This document shows positions 50,492 to 59,080 of a stretch of DNA of 64,000 nucleotides, one piece after another (position 1 is the stretch's first letter; each line of letters begins with the position of its first letter). Below the pieces are notes generated by a model. That model had not been told where the DNA came from and did not search any database. It worked only from the letters and a program-made list of their open reading frames with translations. The stretch is from Paracidovorax wautersii (lineage in GTDB: Bacteria > Pseudomonadota > Gammaproteobacteria > Burkholderiales > Burkholderiaceae_C): NCBI RefSeq assembly GCF_900113035.1, contig NZ_FONX01000012.1, positions 110,805 to 174,804 of the forward strand, written 5' to 3'. Both the position numbers and the translations under genes were made by a program.

Positions 50492-51931
50492 CTAGGCGTT
50501 GAGCGCCAGATACCGCTCGGCCAGCTTGGCGCGGTCGATCTTGTAGTTGACCGACACCGGCATGCGCGGGCAGGGCAGCAGCTCGGTCGGCAGCATGTAG
50601 TGGGGCAGGCGGGCGGCGAGCAGGTTCTTCCAGTCGGCCAGCTCTTCGGGCAGGCTCTCGTTGCCTTCGCCCGTTTCCACGAAGGCCACGAGGCGCGCCA
50701 CCGAGCCGTTGGCGCGGCGCAGGGCGACGGCCGCTCCGGCGCGCGCGCCGGGCAGCGTGGCCAGGGCGGCGTCCACCTCCAGCAGTTCGAGCCGGTAGCC
50801 GTTGAGCTTGATCTGGTCGTCGATCCGGCCCTGGCAGAAGAGCAGCCCGCCTTCGCCCTCGGTGCCCAGATCGCCCGTGCGGAAGCCCCGCAGGCCATCC
50901 TTCACGAACATGCGGGTGGCGTTCAGGTCGGGGCGGTTGATGTAGCCGCGCATCACGTGCGTGCCCACGATGCAGAGCTCGCCCTCGTCGCAATACACCT
51001 GCGCGTCGCGCTTGGCGTAGCCGATGGGCATCACGGCATCGGTGGCCAGCAGGGCGTCGTCCACCTTCAGCAGCGTGGTGGCGACGGTGGCCTCCGTAGG
51101 CCCGTAGGTGTTGAGGATGGGCACGCCCGGAAAGCGCTTGCGCAGCTGCCGCGCCAGCGGCACGGGCAGCGGCTCGCCGCAGAAGAGGAAGGTGCGCAGC
51201 GAGGGCAGGGAGGCTCCGGAGAAGCCGGGGTTCAGCAGCTGCTGCTGCGCGAAGGAGGGCGTCGAGACCCAGGTGGTGACGCCGTGCTGCGCGATCAGCT
51301 CGGCCACCTTGAGCACCGAGGCGCCCGAGTCGCGGTCCAGCATCATGATGGTGCCGCCGGTCGTGAGCGCGCCGAACACGTCGTAGAGCGACACGTCGAA
51401 GCTGAACACCGTGTGGTTCAGGAAGACCGGCAGCTCGCCCAGGTCGAAGTCGAGCCGCATCCAGTCGATCAGGCCCTGCACGCCCTCGCGGCCGATCTGC
51501 ACGCCCTTGGGTTTACCGGTGGTGCCCGAGGTGAACATGATGTAGCCCAGCCCGCTTTCGGCCAGCGTGGGGGCCGGGCCCTCGCGCAGCACCTGGAAGC
51601 GGCCGGCCGCCGCGTCGTACATCAGGTGGGCGTCCAGCGTGTCGATGATGCTCTGCAGCCGGTCCTGCGGATAGACCGCATCGACCGGCACGAAGGGCGC
51701 GCGCAGCATCAGGGCGCCGGTGAGCGCCACCATGAAGGCCGCTTCCTTGTGGCCGCGGATCACGATGGGGGCGTCGGCCTCCAGGCCCAGCGCGCGGGCT
51801 TCGTCGCACCAGGCCTGGGCCTCGGCCCGCAGCGCCTGCCAGCTGAGGCTGCGGTCGTGGGCGATCACGGCCAGCGCATCGGGGCGGGTGGACAGATCCC
51901 GGAACTCGCCGGTGTCGAAGTCGAAATGCAT
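50492..51931 (-). CDS. DltA-like amino acid--carrier protein ligase
   Basis: 479 aa AMP-forming adenylation enzyme, stand-alone like DltA (about 500 aa). A3 core IMFTSGTTGKPKGV (about residues 130-143), A4/A5 segments NHTVFSFDVSLYDVFGAL (the Asp that fixes an alpha-amino group) and NTYGPTEATVATT, A7 YRTGDLG-like FRTGDLGTEGEGG, A8 GRIDDQIKLNGYRLELLEV, and catalytic A10 Lys in VNYKIDRAKLAER. The pattern is closest by eye to D-alanine--D-alanyl carrier ligases. Adjacent carrier gene upstream. Predicted to load an amino acid, identity unproven, onto that carrier. Confidence 0.82.
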   Translation of the reverse strand: MHFDFDTGEFRDLSTRPDALAVIAHDRSLSWQALRAEAQAWCDEARALGLEADAPIVIRGHKEAAFMVALTGALMLRAPFVPVDAVYPQDRLQSIIDTLDAHLMYDAAAGRFQVLREGPAPTLAESGLGYIMFTSGTTGKPKGVQIGREGVQGLIDWMRLDFDLGELPVFLNHTVFSFDVSLYDVFGALTTGGTIMMLDRDSGASVLKVAELIAQHGVTTWVSTPSFAQQQLLNPGFSGASLPSLRTFLFCGEPLPVPLARQLRKRFPGVPILNTYGPTEATVATTLLKVDDALLATDAVMPIGYAKRDAQVYCDEGELCIVGTHVMRGYINRPDLNATRMFVKDGLRGFRTGDLGTEGEGGLLFCQGRIDDQIKLNGYRLELLEVDAALATLPGARAGAAVALRRANGSVARLVAFVETGEGNESLPEELADWKNLLAARLPHYMLPTELLPCPRMPVSVNYKIDRAKLAERYLALNA

Positions 51932-52028
51932 GGGTGCTCCTTTCGCGCCTTGGCAGGCATCGCGCAGGAAAGAGGGGGAGTGAAGGCCGGCCGGGGCCGG
52001 CGGAGCAAACGCCTCGGCCAGGCCGGGC

Positions 52029-52262
52029 TCAGCTGTGCGCTGCGACGTAGGTGGACAGCGTGCGCAGCGAGTGCAGGTGTTCCTCGACCTCGGTGATGGG
52101 CACGGTGCAGCCGAAGCGGGCCTCGATGGCCAGCATCAGATCGACGGCCGCGACGGAGTCGAGCAGGCCGGATTCGAGCAGCAGGGTGTCGGGTTCGACC
52201 TTCTTGAAGATGGCGGCCTGGATCATGTCGGCCAGCTGGGCTTCGACTTCGGATTGCGTCAT
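52029..52262 (-). CDS. DltC-like acyl/aminoacyl carrier protein
   Basis: 77 aa. Carrier fold with the phosphopantetheine serine in LLESGLLDSVAAVDLMLAIE (about residues 28-47), nearly the DltC-type LLDS motif. The ATG at 52262 (MTQSEVEAQL) gives the expected carrier N-terminus. It lies between the dehydrogenase-like and ligase genes in one leftward run. It would need a phosphopantetheinyl transferase from elsewhere in the genome. Confidence 0.85.
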   Translation of the reverse strand: MTQSEVEAQLADMIQAAIFKKVEPDTLLLESGLLDSVAAVDLMLAIEARFGCTVPITEVEEHLHSLRTLSTYVAAHS

Positions 52263-52341
52263 GGCGATGAGGAGTGAGGTGTCGATGGGAAAAGTGGACC
52301 TGCGCCGCCCGCAGGCAGGCAGCGCGCAGGCCCGCCGATTG

Positions 52342-53511
52342 TCAGATGTCGCGTTCGAGCGGTGCGCCGAGCACCACGGACGACATGTTGCCGAGTATGC
52401 GGTCATCGTTGACCATCACCGCGGCGGAATGGGCATCGCGGATGTGGCGGCTCAGATAGAACTCGCCTTCTTCCATGTAGCCCTGGATGCCGCAGATGCG
52501 CAGCGCGATGTCGGTGATGCGCACGACGAGCTCCGACGCGCCGACCTTGAGCGCGTTGTAGCTCACCATGCGGTCCAGCCCGGAGGCCTGGCTCACGCCG
52601 TCTTCGTACAGCGCCACGTTGGCGGCGAGCATGCCGCGCATCTGCTGCACCAGGGCCTCGCCTTCGGCCAGCCGCAGGTTGGCGATGGGGTTGAGCGGCA
52701 TGCCCTTGCGGTTGCGCATGCGCAGGAAGCCCCGCGCCCGCGACAGCGCCGACACGGCGACGCCCAGCCACACGGACCCGAGCAGGATGTGCGATGTCGG
52801 CAGCATGGCCTCGGACATGGCCTTGGCGAAGGTGCCTTCGAAGATCTGATCGTTGCTGCAGCGTGCTGCGAGGTCGAACCGGTCGGTGCAGGCGCCGCGC
52901 ATGCCGATGGGGTTCCAGCGGCCACGGGGGGTGAGCGTGAGCTGGTCGCGCATCACGGACACCAGCTGCTGGTCGGAGGCCGCGGCGTCTTCCGAGCGGC
53001 GCGCGGAGACGAGGAACACGTCGGCCGCAGCCGAATAGGAGATGACGGCCCCGCCCTTGTCCAGGTGCAGCCCGTCGGTGCGCCGGTCGAGAAAGCAGGA
53101 GCTGGTGCGGATCGAGCCGCCGACGCCGCCGCCTTCGGTGGTGGCGGAGGCGATCAGGTGCTGCTTGCGCACCAGGTCTTCCATCAGGGCGTGGTGCCAG
53201 GCGCTGTCGCCCGTCTGCCGGATCGCCACCGCGGCCTGCGAGTGGTGCATGGCGAAGATCAGGCCCGTCGATGCGCAGGCTTCGGAGAGCCGGCGGCACA
53301 GGTTGGCGACGGCCCGCATCGGGAGCTCGGGGCCACCGAAGCGGCGCGGCACCAGCAGGCCCAGCAGCTTTTCTTCACGCAGGGCCTGCAGGGCTTCGGT
53401 GGGGATGCGGCCTTCGCGGTCCACAGCGTCGGCATGCTGTGCGGCGACCGCGAAAACCTGGGCCAGATCTGGGTCGGCGACGGCCGGACTCAACGACTCG
53501 GAGGGGGGCAT
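52342..53511 (-). CDS. Acyl-CoA dehydrogenase-family flavoprotein
   Basis: 389 aa. Helical N-domain, middle beta domain (ASATTEGGGVGGSIR, NPIGMRGACTDRFDL), and C-terminal helices with ICGIQGYMEEGEFYLSRHIRD (first 20: about residues 341-360). In the stretch after RDA, where acyl-CoA dehydrogenases have the catalytic Glu in YEGT, I read VMVNDD, so a standard base appears missing. It may act on a carrier-bound aminoacyl group (as prolyl-carrier dehydrogenases do) or be a related oxygenase. There is no ribosome binding site before the ATG at 53511. Leftward operon with carrier and ligase. Confidence 0.78.
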   Translation of the reverse strand: MPPSESLSPAVADPDLAQVFAVAAQHADAVDREGRIPTEALQALREEKLLGLLVPRRFGGPELPMRAVANLCRRLSEACASTGLIFAMHHSQAAVAIRQTGDSAWHHALMEDLVRKQHLIASATTEGGGVGGSIRTSSCFLDRRTDGLHLDKGGAVISYSAAADVFLVSARRSEDAAASDQQLVSVMRDQLTLTPRGRWNPIGMRGACTDRFDLAARCSNDQIFEGTFAKAMSEAMLPTSHILLGSVWLGVAVSALSRARGFLRMRNRKGMPLNPIANLRLAEGEALVQQMRGMLAANVALYEDGVSQASGLDRMVSYNALKVGASELVVRITDIALRICGIQGYMEEGEFYLSRHIRDAHSAAVMVNDDRILGNMSSVVLGAPLERDI

Positions 53512-53606
53512 ATAGTTGTGAATTTAGTGAACATGCATTTTCAATAGTTTTTTTGTATTTCACAAGGCAGACTTTGTCTGCTTGCGCACTCTTGGCTGAA
53601 CCCGTG
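53512..53606. promoter_or_regulatory. AT-rich spacer with hairpin between DUF4434 and dehydrogenase genes
   Basis: 95 bases, clearly AT-rich at 53515-53563 against a GC-rich background. It holds a 6-bp stem GCAGAC (53567-53572) / GTCTGC (53576-53581). Probably a separate promoter for the leftward dehydrogenase-carrier-ligase genes; the hairpin lacks a T-tract in that direction. Confidence 0.4.
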
Positions 53607-54593
53607 CTACTTTTGCCAGTCCTGCAACAGCTGGCGCGCTTCCGGCGTGTCGCCCAGCATCCAGGGATCGATGGCGAAGGCGATCACGCGCTCGGCTCCG
53701 TAGTTGCGCGCCACTTCGAGCTGGGCCCGCACGCGCTCGGCCGTCGCGGCGCGGGCGCGGAAGGCGCCTCCCGTGCCTTCCAGGGCCGGCAGCTGCTCGA
53801 ACAGCTCGACGATGAGGTCGAACGGCACCTTGCGCTGGCGCAGCAGGCCGCGCAGCGGCTCCAGCCCGGCGTAGTTGCCCATGCCGGCCACGCCCACGCC
53901 GTCCTGCAGCATGGGGCGCAGCATGACCTTGTCGAGGATGTCCGACCAGAGCGTGGTCAGCTTGCCCGTGGTCTGCAGCTGGCTGTAGAAGGTGGACACG
54001 GCCAGCGGCTGGGGCTGGCTCGTGCCTGCGGCGATGGCCTGCAGCCAGGCCACCAGGAGCGCGCGCCGCTCGGGCGTCGCCCAGTTGTACTGGTCCAGCT
54101 CGTAAGGCAGGTACCAGCCGCGGAAGCTGGGCCGGCGGCTCCAGGGCGCGGTCTTCGCATAGTCCAGGCAGCGCTTCTGGGTGCTGGCGAAGAAGTCCTT
54201 GAGCACCTGCGGATCGGTGGAAGAGAGCACCGTCCACCAGCGCTCGTCGTAGGGCAGGCCCATGCGGATGGACATGCCCTCGCGCGCGGCCTCGTCGAAG
54301 ATCAGGGCGATCAGGCTCTCGGGCAGGGTCCAGGGGTAGGTGCCGCCTTCCGTGGCGCTCCACTGCAGCACGATTTCGTCGCAGCCCAGCGCCCGCGTGG
54401 TGCGCAGCCGCTGGCGCCACTCGTCCAGCGACAGCGATTCGAAGCTTTTCCACGGTTGGATGAAGGTGCCCTGGAAGCGGCCATTCTGCGTGGTGCAGCC
54501 GGCGGCAGCCAGTACCGAGCCGGCCAGGCACAGCCAGGTGCGCCGGCTCAGGCCTGCGTGCGGGGGCGAGGAGGGAGCGGGCGAGTTCGGCAT
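53607..54593 (-). CDS. DUF4434 lipoprotein, probable TIM-barrel glycoside hydrolase
   Basis: 328 aa. Twin-arginine-like lipoprotein signal: LSRRTWLCLAGSVLAAAGC with lipid-attachment Cys33. The remainder resembles DUF4434/glycosidase-like (beta/alpha)8 proteins: GCDEIVLQWSATEGGTYPW, FRGWYLPYELDQYNW with a plausible catalytic Glu, LIVELFEQLPALEG. Polysaccharide synthase loci often carry such a hydrolase (BcsZ, PslG, PelA types). I infer trimming or release of the exopolysaccharide. An upstream ATG at 54650 would give a longer, unlikely n-region. Confidence 0.72.
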   Translation of the reverse strand: MPNSPAPSSPPHAGLSRRTWLCLAGSVLAAAGCTTQNGRFQGTFIQPWKSFESLSLDEWRQRLRTTRALGCDEIVLQWSATEGGTYPWTLPESLIALIFDEAAREGMSIRMGLPYDERWWTVLSSTDPQVLKDFFASTQKRCLDYAKTAPWSRRPSFRGWYLPYELDQYNWATPERRALLVAWLQAIAAGTSQPQPLAVSTFYSQLQTTGKLTTLWSDILDKVMLRPMLQDGVGVAGMGNYAGLEPLRGLLRQRKVPFDLIVELFEQLPALEGTGGAFRARAATAERVRAQLEVARNYGAERVIAFAIDPWMLGDTPEARQLLQDWQK

Positions 54594-54717
54594 GGCGGAG
54601 TGCACCGGGGTGCGGGAGTGCAGGAATGGGTTCGCGTGCAGCATATACATTTACGCGGCTGCCACGATGGCGGCGCGTGCCGCGTGGCGGCATTCCTCTG
54701 CTTTCAAGGAGCCTCGA

Positions 54718-55728
54718 TTGATTCTCGTCACAGGCGGAGCCGGCTTCATCGGTTCCCACACATGCGTCGCGCTGGCCGCCGCGCAGATGCCCTTCGTCAT
54801 CCTCGACAACTTCTCCAACAGCCGCCGCTCGGTGCTGGAGCGCATCGAGCGCATCACAGGCCGTGCCCCGCTGTGGGTGGAAGGCGATGTGCGCGACGAG
54901 GCGCTGGTCGAGCGCGTGATCCGCGAGCACAAGGTCGATGCGGTGGTCCACTTCGCGGCGCTCAAGGCCGTGGGCGAGTCGGTGCGCGAGCCGCTCCGTT
55001 ACTACGACAACAACGTGGCCGGCACCGTCGCCCTGCTGCGCGTGATGCAGGCCGCCCAGGTCCGCACGCTGGTGTTCTCGTCGTCGGCCACGGTCTATGG
55101 CGAGCCCGCCACGGTGCCGATCCGCGAGGATTTCCCGCTCACCGCCACCAACCCCTACGGCTGGACCAAGCTGATGATGGAGCAGGTGCTGGCCGACGTG
55201 GACAAGGCCGAGCCCGGCCAGTGGCGCATCGCCCGGCTGCGCTACTTCAACCCGGTGGGCGCGCATGAAAGCGGCCTGATCGGCGAAGACCCCAGCGACG
55301 TGCCCAACAACCTCATGCCCTACGTCACCCAGGTGGCGGCGGGCATCCGGCCGGCGCTCAGCGTCTATGGCAACGACTACCCCACGCCGGACGGCACGGG
55401 CGTGCGCGACTACATCCACGTCTGCGACCTGGCCGACGGCCATGTGGCGGCGCTGAACTACCTGCGCCAGAACCCTGGCTTGCTGACGGTGAACCTGGGT
55501 ACCGGCAAGCCGGTGTCGGTGCTGGAGATGGTGGCCAGCTTCGAGAAGGCCAGCGGCCGGCCCGTGCCCTACCGCATCGTGGACCGCCGCCCCGGCGACG
55601 TGGCCCAGTGCTGGGCCGATCCGGCCATGGCCGAATCGCTGCTGGGCTGGCGCACGCGCCATGGCATCGACCGCATGTGCGAAGACGCCTGGCGCTGGCA
55701 GGACGGCACGGCCCGCACGCTGGGCTGA
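54718..55728 (+). CDS. galE: UDP-glucose 4-epimerase
   Basis: 336 aa extended short-chain dehydrogenase. NAD-binding ILVTGGAGFIGSHTCVAL at the N-terminus, Ser/Tyr/Lys catalytic triad in FSSSATVYGEPA and NPYGWTKLMMEQ, and RYFNPVGAHESGLIGEDP. Converts UDP-Glc to UDP-Gal, possibly also the GlcNAc forms. It starts with TTG at 54718, preceded by AAGGAG; no in-frame ATG lies near the conserved N-terminus. Placed in the exopolysaccharide island, so it may provide a second sugar nucleotide. Confidence 0.94.
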   Translation: MILVTGGAGFIGSHTCVALAAAQMPFVILDNFSNSRRSVLERIERITGRAPLWVEGDVRDEALVERVIREHKVDAVVHFAALKAVGESVREPLRYYDNNVAGTVALLRVMQAAQVRTLVFSSSATVYGEPATVPIREDFPLTATNPYGWTKLMMEQVLADVDKAEPGQWRIARLRYFNPVGAHESGLIGEDPSDVPNNLMPYVTQVAAGIRPALSVYGNDYPTPDGTGVRDYIHVCDLADGHVAALNYLRQNPGLLTVNLGTGKPVSVLEMVASFEKASGRPVPYRIVDRRPGDVAQCWADPAMAESLLGWRTRHGIDRMCEDAWRWQDGTARTLG

Positions 55729-55746
55729 GCGGCATCAGGGCGGGGC

Positions 55747-55765
55747 GGGCGGCGCCGGTCCGCCC
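55747..55765. terminator. Hairpin between converging galE and dctA
   Basis: GGGCGG (55747-55752) / CCGCCC (55760-55765) with a 7-base loop in the 75-base gap between two converging stops. It could serve both directions. No T-tract is visible, so tentative. Confidence 0.35.
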
Positions 55766-55803
55766 ACCGCCGCGCGGCGTGCGGCGTGCCGCTGCCTGCG
55801 CGC

Positions 55804-57120
55804 TCAGGCCCCGTGGGCGTGGGCGCGCGGGGGATCGGGCTGCGTGTCCAGGGTGGCGGCGCGCACTTCGGCGTCTTCCTCGGACAGCAGCGCGTCCTCC
55901 CACTTGGCGACCACGGCTGCGGCGATGGAGTTGCCCACCGCATTGGTGGCCGAGCGGCCCATGTCAAGGAAGGTGTCCACGCCCAGGATCAGCAGCAGGC
56001 CGGCCTCGGGGATGTCGAAGTGGTTCAGCGTGGCGGCGATCACCACCAGCGAGGCGCGCGGCACGCCGGCCATGCCCTTGGAGGTGAGCATCAGGATCAG
56101 CAGCATGGTGACCTGGGTCTCCAGCGGCAGGTGGATGCCGTAGGCCTGCGCGATGAACAGCGTGGCGAACGTGCAATAGATCATCGAGCCGTCCAGGTTG
56201 AACGAGTAGCCCATGGGCATCACGAAGCTGGAGATGCGGCGCTTGACGCCGAAACGGTCGAGCGCATCGAGCAGCTTGGGGTAGGCGGCCTCGGAACTCG
56301 CGGTGGCGAAGGACAGCAGGAACGCCTCCTTGATCTCGCGCAGCAGCTTGAAGACCCGCCCGCGCAGCGCCAGGAAGCCCGCCAGGACCAGCACGCCCCA
56401 CAGCAGGAACAGCGCCAGGTAGAACTCGCCCATGAAGACGGCGAACTTCAGCAGGATGCCCAGCCCGTTCACCGCCACCGTGGCCGCCATGGCCGCCAGC
56501 ACCGCCACCGGGGCGAACTTCATCACGTAGCCCGTGATCTTGAGCATGACGTGGGACAGCTCCTCGATGCCGCGCACCAGCGTCTGGCCTTTTTCGCCCA
56601 GGGCCGCCAGCGCGATGCCGAAGAACATCGAGAACACCACGATCTGCAGGATCTCGTTGTTGGCCATGGCTTCCACGAACGAGCGTGGCACCAGATGGTT
56701 CACGAAGTCCTTGAGGGTGAACTTCGCTGTCGCCAGTTGGGCGGACTGGCCGGCGTCCGGCAGCGGCAGGTTCAGGCCCGCGCCGGGCTGCAGCACGTTG
56801 GCCAGCACCAGGCCCAGCAGCAGCGAGATCAGCGAGGCGGTCAGGAACCAGCCCATGGCCTTGAGGAACACCCGGCCCACCGAGGCGGCGTCACCCATGT
56901 GGGCGATGCCCACCACCAGCGTGGAGAACACCAGCGGCGCGATCAGCATCTTGATGAGCCGCAGGAACACGTCCGTGGCGATCGAGATATAGCCCGCGAT
57001 GCGCGTGGCTTGCTGGGGTTCCAGGGCGTTGGCGTGGATGAAGTGGCCGATCACGATGCCCAGCACCATGGCGACCAGGATGCCGGCCGTGGGCGGCAGC
57101 TTTTTTTTGCGAAGCGACAT
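55804..57120 (-). CDS. dctA: C4-dicarboxylate:cation symporter DctA
   Basis: 438 aa, DAACS/glutamate-transporter fold. MVLGIVIGHFIH (first helix), FLRLIKMLIAPLVFSTLVVG (about residues 53-72), the Ser-rich reentrant loop LSFATASSEAAYPKLL, SFVMPMGYSFNLDGSMIY (about 308-325), and LTSKGMAGVPRASLVV. Imports succinate, fumarate, malate. The ATG at 57120 gives the standard start MSLRKKK. Leftward, divergent from the mutarotase gene. No link to the exopolysaccharide is evident. Confidence 0.94.
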   Translation of the reverse strand: MSLRKKKLPPTAGILVAMVLGIVIGHFIHANALEPQQATRIAGYISIATDVFLRLIKMLIAPLVFSTLVVGIAHMGDAASVGRVFLKAMGWFLTASLISLLLGLVLANVLQPGAGLNLPLPDAGQSAQLATAKFTLKDFVNHLVPRSFVEAMANNEILQIVVFSMFFGIALAALGEKGQTLVRGIEELSHVMLKITGYVMKFAPVAVLAAMAATVAVNGLGILLKFAVFMGEFYLALFLLWGVLVLAGFLALRGRVFKLLREIKEAFLLSFATASSEAAYPKLLDALDRFGVKRRISSFVMPMGYSFNLDGSMIYCTFATLFIAQAYGIHLPLETQVTMLLILMLTSKGMAGVPRASLVVIAATLNHFDIPEAGLLLILGVDTFLDMGRSATNAVGNSIAAAVVAKWEDALLSEEDAEVRAATLDTQPDPPRAHAHGA

Positions 57121-57258
57121 AGAAGGCGGTCTGCGGGCCGGGCGGCCCTCGGTGCGGGACGTCCTGCCGGAATGGAAAAAAGGGGCGATTGTCCAGCAAG
57201 ACGGCGCCGCGCCGCGCAGCCCGCCACCGGCATGGTGACGGGCTTTTACAATAAACCC

Positions 57259-58137
57259 ATGTCCGCCCCCCTGAACGCAGCGCCGCCCGTGGCATCTTCC
57301 TTCCTTTTCCACGGCCAGCCGGCATGGCAGATGGCCCTGCCTGGCGGAGACCGGGTGGTGGTGGCCGCGCAGGGCGCCCAGGTGCTGTCCTGGACCACTG
57401 CGGACGGCACCGAACGCCTCTTCCTCAGCCCGCGCAGCGTCTTCGACGGGCACACCGCCATCCGCGGCGGCGTGCCGGTGTGCTTTCCCCAGTTCAACCA
57501 GCGCGGGCCGCTGCCCAAGCACGGCTTCGCCCGCAACCTGCCGTGGCAGCTGTCAGGCAGCGGAGAGGCGGCGGACGGGCAGGGCCGGTTCCTGCGCCTC
57601 TCTTTGGCGGACAGCGAGGCCACGCGCCGCTGGTGGCCTGACCAGTCCTTCGCCGCGGAACTGGCCGTCACGCTGCGCCCCGGCGCACTGCGGGTGGAGT
57701 TGTCGGCACACAACCCCGGCACCACGGCGTGGGACTTCACCGCCGCTCTGCACACCTATCTGCGGGTGGACGACATCGCCACGGTCCGGCTCGACGGCCT
57801 GGACGGCTGCGCGCGCTGGGATGCCGTGGCCGACGTGCACGGTGTCCAGCACGGCCCCGTCAGCTTCGAGGGCGAATACGACAGCGTCTTCGCCGCCGCG
57901 CCCGCTCCCCTGCAGGTCCAGCCGGCCGCAGGCGGACGGCTGTCCATCGCGCAGGGCGCGGAGTGGGACAACACCGTGGTCTGGAACCCCGGCGCCACCC
58001 GCTGCGCCGCGCTGGCGGACATGCCTGCCGACGGTTATCGCCACATGCTGTGCGTGGAGGCCGCCTGCATCGACCGGCCCGTGGCCATGGCGCCCGGCGC
58101 CCGCTGGTCTGGCTGGCAGCAGCTGCAGGTCCTCTGA
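57259..58137 (+). CDS. D-hexose-6-phosphate mutarotase (YeaD-like aldose 1-epimerase)
   Basis: 292 aa beta-sandwich epimerase. [20 protein letters not shown] with the following HGFARN (about residues 75-100) carries the phosphate- and sugar-binding Arg/His residues; [14 protein letters not shown] and WNPGA near the C-terminus are family features. Interconverts anomers of glucose-6-phosphate or related sugars. ATG at 57259 chosen. A 38-base gap precedes hisF, so it may now drive hisFIE transcription. Confidence 0.88.
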   Translation: MSAPLNAAPPVASSFLFHGQPAWQMALPGGDRVVVAAQGAQVLSWTTADGTERLFLSPRSVFDGHTAIRGGVPVCFPQFNQRGPLPKHGFARNLPWQLSGSGEAADGQGRFLRLSLADSEATRRWWPDQSFAAELAVTLRPGALRVELSAHNPGTTAWDFTAALHTYLRVDDIATVRLDGLDGCARWDAVADVHGVQHGPVSFEGEYDSVFAAAPAPLQVQPAAGGRLSIAQGAEWDNTVVWNPGATRCAALADMPADGYRHMLCVEAACIDRPVAMAPGARWSGWQQLQVL

Positions 58138-58175
58138 TTTCCGCTTTTTCCCTCCCTTTCCCTCCTGGAGCCTCC

Positions 58176-58955
58176 ATGCTGGCCAAACGCATCATTCCCT
58201 GCCTCGACGTCACCGGAGGCCGCGTGGTCAAGGGCGTCAACTTCCTCGAACTGCGCGATGCGGGCGATCCGGTGGAGATCGCCGCCCGCTACAACGCGCA
58301 GGGCGCCGACGAGCTCACCTTCCTCGACATCACGGCCACCAGCGACGGGCGCGACCTGATCCTGCCCATCATCGAGGCCGTGGCCAGCCAGGTCTTCATT
58401 CCGCTCACGGTGGGCGGCGGCGTGCGCACCGTCGAAGACGTGCGGCGCCTGCTCAACGCCGGGGCCGACAAGACCAGCTTCAATTCCGCAGCGCTCGCCA
58501 ATCCCGACGTGATCAACGCCGCATCGGACAAGTACGGCGCGCAGTGCATCGTCGTGGCCATCGACGCCAAGCGGCGCCAGGGCGACGACCTGGCCGCGCG
58601 CGGCGAGGGCTGGGACGTCTATAGCCACGGCGGCCGCAAGAACACCGGCCTCGATGCCGTGCAGTGGGCCGCCGAGATGGCGCGGCGCGGCGCCGGCGAG
58701 ATCCTGCTGACCAGCATGGACCGCGACGGCACCAAGTCCGGCTTCGACCTGCAGCTGACCCGCGCCGTGAGCGACGCGGTCGGCGTGCCGGTGATCGCCT
58801 CGGGCGGCGTGGGCAACCTGGACCACCTGGCCGACGGCGTGCAGCAGGGCGGCGCCGATGCCGTGCTGGCTGCCAGCATCTTCCACTACGGCGAATACAC
58901 CGTGGGCCAGGCCAAGGCGCGCATGGCCGAGCGTGGCATCCCGGTGCGGCTGTGA
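58176..58955 (+). CDS. hisF: Imidazole glycerol phosphate synthase cyclase subunit
   Basis: 259 aa TIM barrel. [20 protein letters not shown], catalytic Asp in [47 protein letters not shown] (second catalytic Asp) and [12 protein letters not shown]. Condenses PRFAR and ammonia from HisH to IGP and AICAR. Separated from hisA by about 21 kb; intact. Confidence 0.97.
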   Translation: MLAKRIIPCLDVTGGRVVKGVNFLELRDAGDPVEIAARYNAQGADELTFLDITATSDGRDLILPIIEAVASQVFIPLTVGGGVRTVEDVRRLLNAGADKTSFNSAALANPDVINAASDKYGAQCIVVAIDAKRRQGDDLAARGEGWDVYSHGGRKNTGLDAVQWAAEMARRGAGEILLTSMDRDGTKSGFDLQLTRAVSDAVGVPVIASGGVGNLDHLADGVQQGGADAVLAASIFHYGEYTVGQAKARMAERGIPVRL

Positions 58956-59015
58956 TGTCCGTGGCGCTGGAGTGGGCAGCGAAAAAGGCCATCAGCGCTT
59001 ATTCCGCCTGTATGG

Positions 59016-59038
59016 TTTGCTATGTTTTCAGTAGCAAA
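59016..59038. repeat. Intergenic palindrome, gctat...atagc family
   Basis: TTTGCTA (59016-59022) / TAGCAAA (59032-59038), 9-base spacer, between hisF and hisI. Upstream 'cagcgctta' resembles sequences beside the 30239 and 63611 members. Confidence 0.5.
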
Positions 59039-59080
59039 TGAAAAATGCTGCACTGCAGCAATTCAAGAGACAATGACACC

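Noticed and set aside
50492..53511. Non-ribosomal peptide or pyrrole antibiotic cluster
   Set aside because: Only one stand-alone ligase, carrier and dehydrogenase are present, with no condensation, halogenase or polyketide modules. A polymer-decoration role fits the neighbours better, though the pyrrole-type reaction remains possible.
52051..53547. Rightward frame over the carrier and dehydrogenase genes
   Set aside because: The leftward frames have family motifs; this one has none.
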